Notes under the pieces: model-generated
What the model saw: the letters and a program-made list of their open reading frames with translations, nothing else
What the model was told of the DNA's origin: nothing
Databases searched by the model: none
Part shown: piece after piece, positions 11,581 to 21,607 of the stretch
How the letters are laid out: each line of letters begins with the position of its first letter
Position numbering within the stretch: the stretch's first letter is position 1
Made by a program: the position numbers and the translations under genes
Source: Cavia porcellus
Lineage: Eukaryota; Chordata; Mammalia; Rodentia; Caviidae
Direction: 5' to 3'
Assembly: GCF_034190915.1 (NCBI RefSeq)
Contig: NW_026947485.1
Location: 130,836,337 to 130,900,336, forward strand
DNA length: 64,000 nt

Positions 11581-11900
11581 CGAAAGGATTTTGTCCCCTG
11601 GATGGGAAGCTGCAGCGGTGGGAGGCTGGGAGGCGGAACCAAGAGGCTCTATTTGAGGTCACCTTTCCTGCCCCTAAGCAATTTACTTGTGGTGCGAAAT
11701 GAATTCCATTGGGCTACCTGTGCATCAATAATGCCCCTTAGGCTCCACCCCAAACCTAAGCTACATGTATGCCCCCACACCATGTGTCCAGCAGAGAGAA
11801 AGCCAGACCTCGGAGGTCATGGAGTCTCTCTCCACATTCTTAAAATAAAGGCCACTTTTAATTCATACTTATCTTTTTAGCCACACCGAAAATTCTATCA
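11581..11900 (+). repeat. 3' LTR of the plus-strand ERV (diverged subfamily)
   Basis: It starts CGAAAGGATTTTG where the minus-copy LTR starts TGAAAGGTTGATG, contains an AATAAAGG signal at about 11846, and ends ACACCGAAAATTCTATCA, matching the CACCAGAAAATTCTAACA end of the other LTR. The U3 part is much more diverged, so this copy carries a different LTR subtype. Confidence 0.65.
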
Positions 11901-12097
11901 GAATCTTGGAATAATTCCCAGTCCGCAGTGAATCTCTAGGTCTAATAAGGAAGAAAATCCTGTTTTTTTGTTTCCAAGTGTTGCAGAGGTAACTGGACAC
12001 ATGCCTTGTGCTTCACTAGAATTAGAAGAAGAGAAAACTCCCAGGAAGCAGCACAGAGAGGGGGGAAAAAAGAGGCTGGTACTTTGGGGCTGGTGTG

Positions 12098-12447
12098 TGT
12101 TAGAATTTTCTGGTGCAATAGAGAAACAAAAAGTTCAAAACAAAAAGAACAGGTTTATTGAGGACATGGAAAGGAGCACACAACCCTTGGTGGTTAGTCT
12201 GTCTCTTTCTACCAGATACAGAGAGGCAGAGAGTTATATGATCTCTGATTTGAAGTGGTGCATGGGGTGGATATTGACGACCTGTGAGGAACTGATTGGA
12301 ATTCTCTGTGTGTGAAAACAGGAAAGAGAGTTGCAATTAGGGCTAAAGAAGAAGGAGGAAGTGATAAGCATTTCTGCTTTGGCTCTCTGCCATATTAGAC
12401 CACTGCCATAGTTGTACAGTAATTTATACTAGGGCATCAACCTTTCA
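12098..12447 (-). repeat. 3' LTR of the minus-strand ERV
   Basis: About 350 bp; begins TGAAAGGTTGATGCCC at 12447 and ends AATTCTAACA at 12098 on the minus strand. An AATAAACC polyadenylation signal lies near plus 12150-12157. It shares long blocks with 18086-18404. Confidence 0.87.
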
Positions 12448-13230
12448 TTCCCATCTTTGTATTGTTACAAAAAGGGCAAAGATTGTCTCTTAGTACTTCC
12501 TGCTCGATGAGGGCATCCTGTTGGGGTCCAGGAGGTTGATGGGATGATGGTTGATGCCCGTGTAGAGACTGGTACCAGGTGTTTCAGCCAGGACAAGGAG
12601 TTTTTTGTTGGTGAACGATCACATCCTAGATTGGAAAAATAAAGAAACACAAGGTGCTTTGAGGAGGCAGGTCACTATCATAATTAAAGGACCCAGGAAA
12701 GGTAGAAGAAAAGCTACTGTTGATCTGAATGTGTCATTCCATCAGGGCCATGGTGAGAATGAATCTGAAAAGTAAGCATGGAGCTAGAAGTGGTGAAATT
12801 AAAAGAGGTCATTATTCCCCCAACTGTTTTTTTTTTTTTTTTTTTTTTTTGTCTTTTTCTTTTTATCAGTATCGGGGATCGAATTCACAACCACACATTT
12901 GTAAGACAGGCGCTTATGCTGCTGAGCTAAATCCCCAGCCCCATTCCCCCATCTGAAAGGGTAAAAGTGTAGGTAGGATTTGTCCTTGGCCCAGGAATTG
13001 AGCTGGAGAGAATGTGAGGCATGAGAAATGTAAGCGCTGACAGTTGAATCATGTTTGGGAAATTATAAACTAAGGGTGGGTAGGGCTGTGGCTGCGTCGC
13101 TATAAGTGAGATGAGACTCTAGATCAGAAGGGTCTCATGTTTAGAATGTAAGAGATTAGGAGCCACAAAGGATAACAAAACATGATCTAGCCTGAAAATT
13201 GTGACCGTGGGACCTTGGTGAGATGGAGAT
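12448..13230 (-). pseudogene. 3' unassigned region of the minus-strand ERV (possible env remnant)
   Basis: The stretch lies between integrase remnants and the 3' LTR, where env would be expected. It matches the equivalent part of the plus copy, but I could not see cleavage sites or fusion-domain motifs. An ID SINE interrupts it at 12826-12942. Confidence 0.4.
12826..12942 (-). mobile_element. ID SINE inserted in the minus-strand ERV
   Basis: The sequence shows a poly-T tail on the plus strand followed by the reverse complement of the tRNA-like body, ending CTGAGCTAAATCCCCAGCCC. A 12-bp target duplication with one mismatch flanks it (12814-12825 and 12943-12954). Confidence 0.92.
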
Positions 13231-13390
13231 GGAAGATAGGAGATGTGTGAGCACTCGTGATGTTTAGAGTCAGGGGAGTCAGGGTTAGGAGGGCACCGCT
13301 CAGCTTGAGTGATGTGGAACCAGGATGGCAGTCCAGCAACGCTGACCGCCATTGAACTTCCGAGGAAGACCAGTAGGGGCCACTCCATTT
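13230..13390 (-). pseudogene. Integrase C-terminal-domain-like fragment
   Basis: The minus-strand frame at 13388-13119 begins with residues resembling the SH3-like C-terminal domain of gammaretroviral integrases (a tryptophan-proline-leucine start, then an AGLPSWFH segment). It follows the integrase core fragment in a different phase, so an internal stretch of integrase has been deleted at about 13390. Confidence 0.65.
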
Positions 13391-13391
13391 T

Positions 13392-13655
13392 AGCTGTAGT
13401 CCTGTTGAGGGATCTGAGAAATAAAGATTAGGCCATTATCTGACTGGATACTCTGAGGTAGACCAAACTTTGGAATTATTTTTTGAAATAGGACTTTAGT
13501 AACTACGTCAGCAGTCTCCCTGGTTGTGGGAGAGGCTTTTCTCCATCCTATAAAAGTACAGACAAAGGTGAGAAGATATTTGAAAGTTTTGTGATGGAGC
13601 ATGTTTGTAAAATCTACCTGCCAGTCTTGACTCGCAGGTAGGTGTGTCCACAAAA
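13392..13655 (-). pseudogene. Retroviral integrase core fragment
   Basis: The minus-strand frame shows the integrase core landmarks in order: a W-Q-V-D-F segment with the first catalytic Asp, a T-F-x-G-W-like strand, an R-E-T-A helix start, I-I-P-K-F-G-L-P and S-D-N-G with the second Asp. The third acidic residue of the DDE triad falls in the deleted part. It is the best preserved pol segment in the window and clearly non-functional. Confidence 0.9.
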
Positions 13656-13764
13656 TTGATGCATAGGAAAGGAAGGGGTGGTATGTGTCCCTCAGGAGAG
13701 GTTCTAACCTGATATGACAGGTGTGAGTAAGTTGTTGAGATCTGGGGGTGTCTGGGTCAGTCTA

Positions 13765-14200
13765 CATAAATGCAAAGGAATCCTGACAATCAGGGTGTAA
13801 GGGGATGGTAAAGAAGGCATCTTTAAGATCTAGGACTATGAAGTGAGTGGCAGAGGGAGGGATATGAGAGAGCATGGTAAAAGAGTTTGGCACCACTGGG
13901 TGAATTGGGGTAACAGTGTCAGTCAGTGATTACTCTAAGGTCTTGTACCAGATGATAGGACCCATTAGACTTGAGTATGGGAGAATGGGACTATTGTAGA
14001 GTGAATGGGTAGGTTAAGAAAACCATTGTCTAAAAGATGCTTGATTATATGTTTAAGTCCCTGTAAATGTTTGGGAGCTATAGAGTATTGGGTAATGCAA
14101 GGCAAAATTGAAGGATCCCTGAGACAAATTAAAACAGGCATAGCATGGGTAGGGTGGGCAGGGTTGGAGGTGTCTCAAACTATGGGATCAACCAAGGAAG
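13765..14200 (-). pseudogene. Reverse transcriptase N-terminal fragment
   Basis: The minus-strand translation, across several frames, shows the fingers region and the first catalytic motif (L-D-L-K-D-A-F-F-T-I-P, plus about 13805-13840). The sequence then jumps to integrase: the Y-x-D-D motif, thumb and RNase H are absent. The same junction is present in the plus copy. Confidence 0.8.
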
Positions 14201-14249
14201 AAGGGAAAGGAGTGGATGGCTTTATGGCACACTGTGATGGTGTTTGGAG

Positions 14250-14640
14250 GATGAGAGCTGTGGGGAGGGAGAAGGTAAAGGAAAAGTTAAGCTTTTGGAG
14301 AAGATTCCTACCTAAAAGAGGTGTGGGACATGTTGGAATTACCAGAAAGCTATGGATGAAGAAGAGTTTGGAACCTGCATGCAATGGGCCCTGTTTGAAG
14401 AGACTGTGTTCGTTGGCTATCAACACCCACTACAGAGACTGAGGACTTAACACAATGCCTGAGAACTCAGGAATAACACTATAAATGGCCTCCATGTTTA
14501 CAAGTACAGAGAATGTCTTACCTGAGACCTCCAATGAGACTTAAGGCTCTGAGAGGCGTACCTTAATGGGGTCTGTGGCCCCCGAGCCCCATCAATCTTC
14601 AGCAGCAAGTCTGAGTAGATCAGCCAATGACAAATCTGGT
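14250..14640 (-). pseudogene. Retroviral protease remnant with ruined active site
   Basis: The region precedes reverse transcriptase and ends in the conserved C-P-T-P-L-L-G-R segment (about 14328-14304). At the active-site position (14487-14498) the expected D-T-G-A reads N-M-E-A, so the catalytic aspartate and glycine are both lost. The plus copy has D-I-E-T at the same place. Confidence 0.8.
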
Positions 14641-14699
14641 GGTGATGAGATCTCCTGTGAGGGCAAGGAATTAGAGGATGGCTTACCTGCTCTCTGGTG

Positions 14700-15000
14700 G
14701 CTGGACAGTCACTCTTCCAATGGCCCTTGAGGTTGCAAAGGAGGCACTCTCTTGCCCAGCATCCTTTTTGTCACTTGCAGCATGGTCCAGGAGGGGCTTG
14801 GGCAGCTCACCTTGTCATGGTTTACTTGTCTTAGAGCTCCAACTACCACTGCTAAAAGATCAGATTTTTATTTTTCCTCTGAGTTTTATCTCTGTTGTTG
14901 AAAACATGAAAAGCCATATTAAGAAGGTCTTCCTGTGGGGTTTGAGGGCCAAGTTTAGCCTTTTGTCTTGGGATCTGGCCCACAGCAGGAGGATCTGTCT
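14700..15000 (-). pseudogene. gag capsid C-terminus and nucleocapsid with intact zinc knuckle
   Basis: On the minus strand a capsid-end-like helix (A-F-x-V-F-N-N-R-D, about plus 14903-14929) is followed by a perfect C-x2-C-x4-H-x4-C zinc knuckle encoded at 14746-14705. The preceding linker has stops in the same frame, so the protein is not made. A knuckle of this type binds the retroviral RNA packaging signal. Confidence 0.82.
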
Positions 15001-15277
15001 CCTCAAGGGTCATAAGACACCTGTCCCCTGTGTTGGTTCCTTTGAGGCCCTAACCCTGTCTGACTGCCTATAATATTTTTAACTGACTCAGCTGCCTGTA
15101 GCATTTTTCCCTCTAAAGGAGTAACCCAAACTGCCATGAAGGGTAATGGGCAATGACAGATCTGGCTTCTTTAGACTGAAGGGGGTTGAAGCTGTCAAAT
15201 AGCAGTCAGGGATACTCTGCAGAGCTTTTAATTAGTGGCTCTCAGTAGATAGCAGACATTTTATCTTGGGTAGGTGT

Positions 15278-15425
15278 ACAGCCTTAAGTCTAGAGGAGAC
15301 AAAGGCAATGAATCAGTTAAGTATGCAGGGGCCAAATAATAGAATCAACAGGGTATCTATGAGTATAATTCTGTTAATGGCTTCCCACAAGGAGGATAAA
15401 GATAAGGTCCAGGGAATTTTAGAAA
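15278..15425 (-). pseudogene. env transmembrane-tail-like segment inside gag
   Basis: The minus-strand frame (ORF 15573-15313) shows a hydrophobic stretch of isoleucine, leucine and phenylalanine ending L-L-F-G-P-C-I-L-N, then after one stop codon F-V-S-S-R-L-K-A-V. This combination is characteristic of the end of class I ERV transmembrane subunits. It lies upstream of nucleocapsid and protease, which is out of normal order, and the plus copy has the same arrangement. Confidence 0.7.
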
Positions 15426-16649
15426 CTGGCATATCATTCACACATTTAGCTTTTACAATTATATAAGTATTTACTATGCTGTTAGAATATCTACTGCCAT
15501 CTGATTTTGGAGGATGGCCTGTTTTATTAATTTTACCTTTTTTATTTAGGAGAGAGATCAGCTGTGGTGCCATTTAAGCCTCAATTGTGGTTAATTATAG
15601 CCTCAATATGCATCATATATCCTTTTTCTGGAAAAGATCTGGTGGAGGTCAGTAAAAGGAATCTAAAAGGAATTTATAATTATCTCTTAATTTTACTTGT
15701 TCAGAAGAAAAGATTGATAACAGTACAGTGTAGTAGAGGCAGTAAGCTTAACATAGAACATTAAATTGGAACTGTTATTTTCTATTAGCCATGGGTGTTT
15801 CAACATTTGAGATGACATTTTGTAACCCATGTCCTTTAATAGGATGTCACTGAAGAAATTTGAGACATTGTTTGGGCTGCTCAATATTTAAGCATCTCTA
15901 AGTGTAGTGGCACATACATAACATATACATTACATAAGCTTTTGTTTAAAAATTACTGTTTGACTGATGACTTCACGTTGTTTGACTTGAATCTTTTGGC
16001 TGGAGCACAAGAAAAATGCAGATGTCTGGATCTGAAAGAGAATGTTTATCATCAAAAATAATCCCAATTTTATATATGAAGGCATGAATATACCATATGA
16101 TCAGCAGCACTGAATTGTCTTAGCCATATGAACTTTAGTTGGGGTGTCTCCTATAAGGCTATGGAGATTATTGGGACCTCTAATTAATAAGAGATGGATA
16201 AGAAAGTGGCCAGTTTCTTATTCATTAATTGAAGTCTTGTCCAATCTCTCCTCACCGCAAGGGATTTTGTTTAACCAGTTTTAGCATCATTTTGACCAGC
16301 TGGCAACCTTAGGTGGAAGCATGATTTTTAGATCTATACCCCAAATAAACCTGGATTAAATGATCTGAAAACACAATAAAATTAAAGGGGAAAGACTGTT
16401 GAGCTCAAAAAAGGAACAGCTGTTTACAGAGCAGACAAATAGACTAACATGAGAGATGATCTGCATAGTTTAAACTGGACAAACAGAAAACAGATGTATA
16501 TCTGTTCAGACAGACTGACAAACATCTTATGAAATCAGAGTACACTCAAATATATTTGGCCAATTTGGACTATAATAAATAAACCAGTGTGAACATTTTT
16601 GTAGGTTAATTAATAGAGATATCTTGAAATAAAAATAGCAGAAAAGGCA
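15426..16649 (-). other. Unassigned AT-rich interior of the minus-strand ERV
   Basis: About 1.2 kb of AT-rich sequence with stops in all frames lies between a capsid-start-like motif and the transmembrane-like piece. The lower part (15.43-15.72 kb) has a counterpart in the plus copy. The rest has none in this window. Confidence 0.45.
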
Positions 16650-16730
16650 CTTAATTTATGATTACTCTGATGTAGGTCAGTGAGGGAAAAAGGAAGATGA
16701 ATATGAATTGGTCCTTCAGGGCCAGCCTAT
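16650..16730 (-). pseudogene. gag capsid N-terminus-like fragment
   Basis: The minus-strand translation across 16728-16672 gives a short G-P-I-x-x-H-x-P-F-S-L-T-D-L segment that resembles the start of gammaretroviral-type capsid. Downstream the similarity fades. Confidence 0.45.
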
Positions 16731-16858
16731 TTCCAAAGGGAGGGCAGGGACAGATGCTGACAGGCTGTGCAGTGGGAGGCCACTGAGCAGGCATTTGTGG
16801 GCAGTTACCAGGTGATCCACCACACAATGGTCACTCACCACCATGCAAGAGGGAAGCC

Positions 16859-17100
16859 CAAGATGGCAACTGGTCATCATGAGACAACAAGATGGCTGCT
16901 GCTGATCCCACAACGAGGGACCACAAGATGGTGGCCGTTTATTCTGTTACCTGTCATAAGATGGTGGCACTCTGTCACATGGCAGAGGACCATAAGATGG
17001 TGGCTGTCCTCCATGTGAGCCACAGCAAGATGGCTGCTGAGGACCATGTGGTATGGAATTGCAAGATGATGTTTGAATACCATGTGGCCTGCTAGATGGC
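16859..17100. repeat. Tandem array of AAGATGG (YY1-like) motifs
   Basis: On the plus strand AAGATGG or a one-base variant starts at 16860, 16889, 16925, 16958, 16994, 17027, 17063 and (degenerate) 17093. Spacing is mostly alternating 33 and 36 bases, giving a 69-base double unit and keeping the reading frame. CAAGATGGCTGC-type cores match the binding consensus of YY1. The array lies in the gag region of the minus-strand ERV. Confidence 0.85.
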
Positions 17101-17860
17101 TGAAACACATGAGATCGAGTAGGGTGAGGTGGCGATGTAAGAACAGAGGGGAAAAGAGAAGAGGGCCCATCTGATGGGATGGACAGCTCAGATGGAGGAT
17201 TCATAGGTTGGAGAGAGGAAGTAAAGGAAGAGTTAGAGACTGCTGGGGTGAGGAAAGGGAAGAGAATGAAACGGGGGGCTCAGAGACCTGTGGTTGAAAA
17301 GGCCGAGGGGATATGAGAGGGGGGAGTAAAAACAGGTGGTGAATCATCTAGCAGTGTGGTGGGCAGGAGGGGAGAGATCCTGGGGGAGCAGAGTGAGTCA
17401 GAATGTCTGGGCTACTATACAAGACAGACGGAGAGAAGGACAGGACCTCAAAGTGAAAAAGTCCTAAAAATAAAGGGGTTTCTGCCAACCTGCCACCATT
17501 GTACCAAAAGTATAAATAAAAGGTCAGCTTTTTGGTTTTTATAGCCTTCTTAAGGCCAAGAGCACCAAGGTTATGAACCAGGCACCTAGAGGTGTTTCTC
17601 AGGGGACAGGAAGTGGTCCCCAGGACCTAATTATAAGTGAGCTGAGAGAACAAGTTTGCCTCAGGACATAAGAGCTTTAGTTCCTCAAAGCTGTCCTAGA
17701 TCCACCTATCAAAAGAAGTCCTCACCTGTTTTGAAGGTGTGACACGGAAGGTCCCAACACCCATTCTCATTGGCCATTACCAAGAATGCGGGTGGGATCC
17801 TAGAGAATAAGAGGTAACAGTTTTGCCAATGCTATCTCTGTCCAAGGGTGTAATGGACAG
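17100..17860 (-). pseudogene. gag matrix-like and proline-rich remnant
   Basis: Downstream of the 5' LTR, weak similarity to the end of matrix (F-F-T-L-R in a broken frame near 17450) is followed by a long serine/proline-rich stretch on the minus strand, as in the linker between matrix and capsid of class I ERVs. Many frameshifts are present. Confidence 0.45.
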
Positions 17861-18061
17861 GTTTTCTGATGCAATTTTGTGAATTTTAGGAACAGAAACA
17901 GAAAACCTCAGACAGCAGCTCACCTGTGATGACTGAGGAGTGTTGGTTGGTGTTGCATGCAGATTAGAGTTGGCAAATAAACGGGTCCCAGAGGAAGGAA
18001 AGGTGGTTCGTAGGCAGGGGAGCTTGACTAGGAGTGACTCCCAGGAGCTAGCATGCTCTGC

Positions 18062-18085
18062 CATCCGAGTCTCAAAGCACCGAAA
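18062..18085 (-). promoter_or_regulatory. Primer-binding-site region of the minus-strand ERV
   Basis: Immediately after the 5' LTR the minus strand reads TTTCGGTGCTTTGAGACTCG followed by GATG. The GGTGC...GACTCGGAT layout resembles the primer site region of ERV9/HERV-W-like elements, with extra or changed bases. Position supports it; the tRNA identity is uncertain. Confidence 0.5.
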
Positions 18086-18404
18086 TGTTAGTTTTCTGGT
18101 GCAATATAGAAGCAAAAGTATAAGACAAAAAAAAAAAAAAATAGGTTTATTGAGGATGTGGAAAGGAGCATACAACCCTTCAACCAGATAGAGAGGAAGG
18201 TTATATGATCTCTGATCAGAAGCCGCACACGGGTCGGATATTAATGACCTGTGAGGAGCTGACTGGAATTCTCTGTGTGTGCAAACAGGAAGGAGAGTTG
18301 CAATTAGGGCTGAAGAAGAAGCAGGAAGTGGTGAGCATTTCCGCTTTGGCCTTCTGCCATGTTAGACCACCGCCATAACTGTATACCAGGGCAAAAATCT
18401 TTCA
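18086..18404 (-). repeat. 5' LTR of the minus-strand ERV
   Basis: It begins TGAAAGATTTTTGCCC at 18404 and ends AAAACTAACA at 18086 on the minus strand. The AATAAACC signal is at about plus 18143-18150, next to a T run on the minus strand. It aligns with 12098-12447, lacking about 30 bases present there. Confidence 0.87.
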
Positions 18405-19134
18405 GTGGGGAAGGAAGAAAATTAGATGGTGACAGGCCATGGCTCCTAACGTGGCCCAGGGACTTGCCTTGTGGTGCTTCCCAAGACAGTAGTTCATCTG
18501 CCCAGTACTGACCGCAACACACACTCGATCTGTGGTTCACTGCAAGGAAGCATTTGTTTAATACACACACGTTTCCTGGCGGGAGACTGTCCCTCTGCAG
18601 CTCTCAGCCCTTGGCTTTAGTTCCATCTTTTAAGACTCAGGTCTACCAGGAGATAAACTCTGGTGAGCTCCTGATTCCATGCCTCGGGCAGGCGGGTGAT
18701 GCAGGCCGGCTGAGCGGAATCAAAGCAAGGAGTCCACAAGGTGGGCACTGGTGCTTCAAGCTGAGATGCAGTTCCCAATACCTGGGCTCCTGGGCCAGAG
18801 CTGATCTCGTAGGAGGGCTCTGAGTTTTCTGCTTGCAGCTCTTGAGGTTTGGCCTTCTGCTAGAAAGTCTGAGTGAAGTGTGTAGCCTGTGCCCAACAAA
18901 GCAGAGATGAGGAGAAATGGCTCCTGGCCCTACACCTGTGCCTCCTCCTGCTGGGCAGGTCCTGCCCCTGAGCTTTGCCTTGCCTGGCTTGTAAACTCCC
19001 CCTGTGCTTCTGTTTTAGGGTGGCTTCTTTTACCCAAGTATAGCAGCAAACTTGGGGATACCCTCTGCTCCCTCTTCACCAATAGAGTGGAGAAGCAATG
19101 GCATCCTTCTCCTTGAGACTTTAATATAGATTCC
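18405..19134. other. Intergenic, nothing recognised
   Basis: Moderately GC-rich sequence. No repeat family or exon is supported. Confidence 0.5.
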
Positions 19135-19236
19135 CCCCCCCCCCATCCCAGGCTTGTCTGAAGCTCACAATGATCCTCCTGGCTCAGCCTCCTGAATGCT
19201 AGGGTTGCAGGCACGCACCACCACCTGGGCTAGTCA
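19135..19236 (-). mobile_element. B1 SINE fragment
   Basis: Reverse complement of the B1 left half: CAATGATCCTCCTGGCTCAG, CCTCCTGAATGCTAGGG and CAGGCACGCACCACCACCTG. A C run borders it on the left. Confidence 0.85.
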
Positions 19237-21607
19237 ATACCTCTTTTTAAGAATCAGCCTCTGTGTGGATCATTAGCTTGCCCCACTTGTGGGCTTGACT
19301 CTAGTCAAAGCTCTTGAAGCTGGTGTTCAGTTAATTTCACAGTTTTTAAAATAAGGAGGGAACAAGTTAATGAGATGTAACATTTTATAAAGAGACGGGA
19401 GTTATATGTGACTGGGTGTCCAGCAGTGTTACTCACCGCTACGCCTGGATTGGAAGCTCCACGACAGAGTCCTGCTTTTTCCTTACTGGCACTTTAAGAA
19501 TGGTAGTCAATAGCTCCAAATGAAGGGGAAGAAATTAAATTGCCTGGACAAACTTTTCAAGTTTTATCAGTATTGTTTGGGGTTTAATAAGTGTTGAATA
19601 GGTGTCGCACATTCTTTTTTCTAGTAAGAGAATATATTTCTCTAAATAAAACCAGCGGAGCAAATGTACACTGTCCTTGGGTCCACGGGGGTGGTAAACG
19701 GGCTTTTCTACTCCAGGAAGAGATGTGTTTTCTTGTTTCCAAGGCTTCAACCTGTTCTTCAGCAAGTCCAAAATGTTCCCTACATTTACTCCTAGGATTC
19801 AAGTGATGTGTGACCTGGGAAAGTTCCCCAAATGCTTTAACATCTCAGCTGTAACCTGAGCAGTTTGGACGGTATCAGTGGCTTTGACTTCGGTGGTGGG
19901 GGGAGGAGTAGGATTCTCTGTTCAAACAAAGCTTACACAAATCCCCGATAAAGTAAATCATCAAACCGATCCCAGCCGGGTGTTCTCCCCGGCATTTTCC
20001 AGTTGCAGACACCTAGCACCTGCTCTTCCTTAAGCTTTTGAATAGCTTGGTTCTTGCAAAGGGCTTTCTTTCCTGAGCTGCTGCTGAGGCCTCCTGAGTG
20101 TGCCACACCCCTTGGCCTGTGGCCGCCAACCGATTTAGCTGCAGAGAGGTTCACTGGGGCTTAGAACCCCCGTGGGTTTCTCTGGGAAGTGGCTCAGAGC
20201 TTAACTGGGAAACAGAATGTAGCCCCAGGCAGTGCAGACCCAGGCCCTGTGCGTGGTCCTCCTACAAATCGCCTCTTCCATGGTCGCTGGAGGTCTGGGA
20301 AGCTGTCCCCTGACTCATGCGTTCTAGGGTTAGTGTCACTGGGGGAGGGAAGCCTGGGCCTTTGTTAGTACCTCACCTGCCTTCGTGAGTTCCTTGCCTC
20401 TGCAGGCAGAGCTCTCTTTCCCTGAACAGTGTGTCCTTCCACCGTCACCTTCACTCTGGGGCCCTGTGAACCTCCTGGGTCGTAGGGAGATGGTTCACGC
20501 AGGATGCCACCCTCCAAGGCTGGCCTCATACGTTGCCTAGAACTTTGTGAACAAGTTCCGAGGCGCAAGTATCGACGGGGTTGGCGCTCCACCTAGTGGC
20601 AACAGACAGTAGTGCATGGGATAAATGCGTTAACTTTTCCTTGAAGGATAAATAAATGAATTAATAGTAAAGAAAGCCGCGTTTGGGCGTCTCCTGTCAG
20701 TAAAACTGACTGCTTTTAAGTATGCTTCAGAGAAAAAGTAAACTGGATATGAGTTTTGCTTATTAATGATTCCCAAGAAATGCCACTGTCATTATACTGA
20801 ACACTCATGATTAAATTTCTCAATGATAAGAATCTCCCCACCAGTCTGTTAACGTTATCACCTACAAAAGAAATCAGGAGAAATGATGCGGCCAGTTAAG
20901 AGGACACTCACTGCTGAAAAGCAGCTCAGACTGTCAGACTATATCTTCTGAAACATGGAAGATTGATGTTGTGAAAAATCCAGTCCTAGGCTTAGCATTG
21001 TCTTAGCCCGGGAACTTGGTTTCTTATAAAATCTTGCTCTGCTGCTCCTTTTTAGATTTATAACCTTGACAGTCGGCAGCAGGGGAAATCATGAAGCTGT
21101 ACGCGTTATATTTAGATTCAGTAGACACCCGAGATGTAACTTATGCTGTGGATCTACGGAGTTTTTCAACACACGTTCTAAGGTAGCTAGCATTAAAAAA
21201 ATGACCTCGGAGGCAATGGTGCTAGCATGGACGGGGCCAACCTGAGGCTGTTTTGCAGCTGTCTTTGTATCAGTTTATCCTTGACAATGGTATCACATTG
21301 CTTTGGGTTCTGCTCAATTGTAACTAAAGCCTGCTTTCCATGAGAGTTTCTTGGATGATGGCTTTTTCGAAACATTAAATTCTCCTAAAATATGAGAAGA
21401 CACAGATCTCACATAAGTCACCATCCCTCGCTAACTCTAGGGGACACTTTACTTTTGAGGGGCTCACAGCGATCACTTTCTAATGGTCTGAAGAGGGAAA
21501 GATGAGCAAGCGGGTGGGTTAATATCCAATTAGGAAACGTCTCTATAATTTCCAACAGAAAAGTTTCAAAGGGAAGTTGAGGGCCAGAGTAGGATGAGGA
21601 AGGCCGG
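19237..21607. other. Intergenic, mostly unique
   Basis: No SINE, LINE or exon is clearly recognised. A weak CTCF-like string CCACCTAGTGGCA lies near 20590-20602. The open frames (for example 19930-20154 -, 20098-20313 +) lack domain signatures. Confidence 0.5.

Larger units (their letters stand above)
9340..11900 (+). mobile_element. 5'-truncated class I endogenous retrovirus (plus copy)
   Basis: The sequence is collinear, in inverted orientation, with the internal part of the minus-strand provirus from about 15.72 to 12.45 kb. In order it shows an env transmembrane-tail-like piece, gag C-terminal remnants, protease, a scrap of reverse transcriptase, integrase, unassigned sequence and one LTR (11581-11900). 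It carries many stops and frameshifts and lacks a 5' LTR and early gag. An ID SINE and an AAAG microsatellite interrupt it. It lies tail to tail with the other copy. It shares the reverse transcriptase to integrase deletion with that copy and has a further deletion between protease and reverse transcriptase. Confidence 0.8.
12098..18404 (-). mobile_element. Class I endogenous retrovirus with two LTRs (minus copy), rearranged
   Basis: Two LTRs (12098-12447 and 18086-18404) bound a 5.6-kb interior. The flanking bases GTGTG (12093-12097) and GTGGG (18405-18409) are a plausible mutated 5-bp target duplication. Reading 5' to 3' on the minus strand the interior shows a primer-site region, weak matrix-like and proline-rich gag sequence, a tandem motif array, a capsid start, an env transmembrane-tail-like piece, gag C-terminus with zinc knuckle, protease, partial reverse transcriptase, partial integrase and an unassigned tail. 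Frameshifts and stops are everywhere. Primer region and gag/pol motifs suggest an ERV9/HERV-W-like group, which is inference. Confidence 0.85.

Noticed and set aside
20590..20602. Possible CTCF site CCACCTAGTGGCA.
   Set aside because: It has at least three mismatches to the consensus and no supporting CpG or conservation context.
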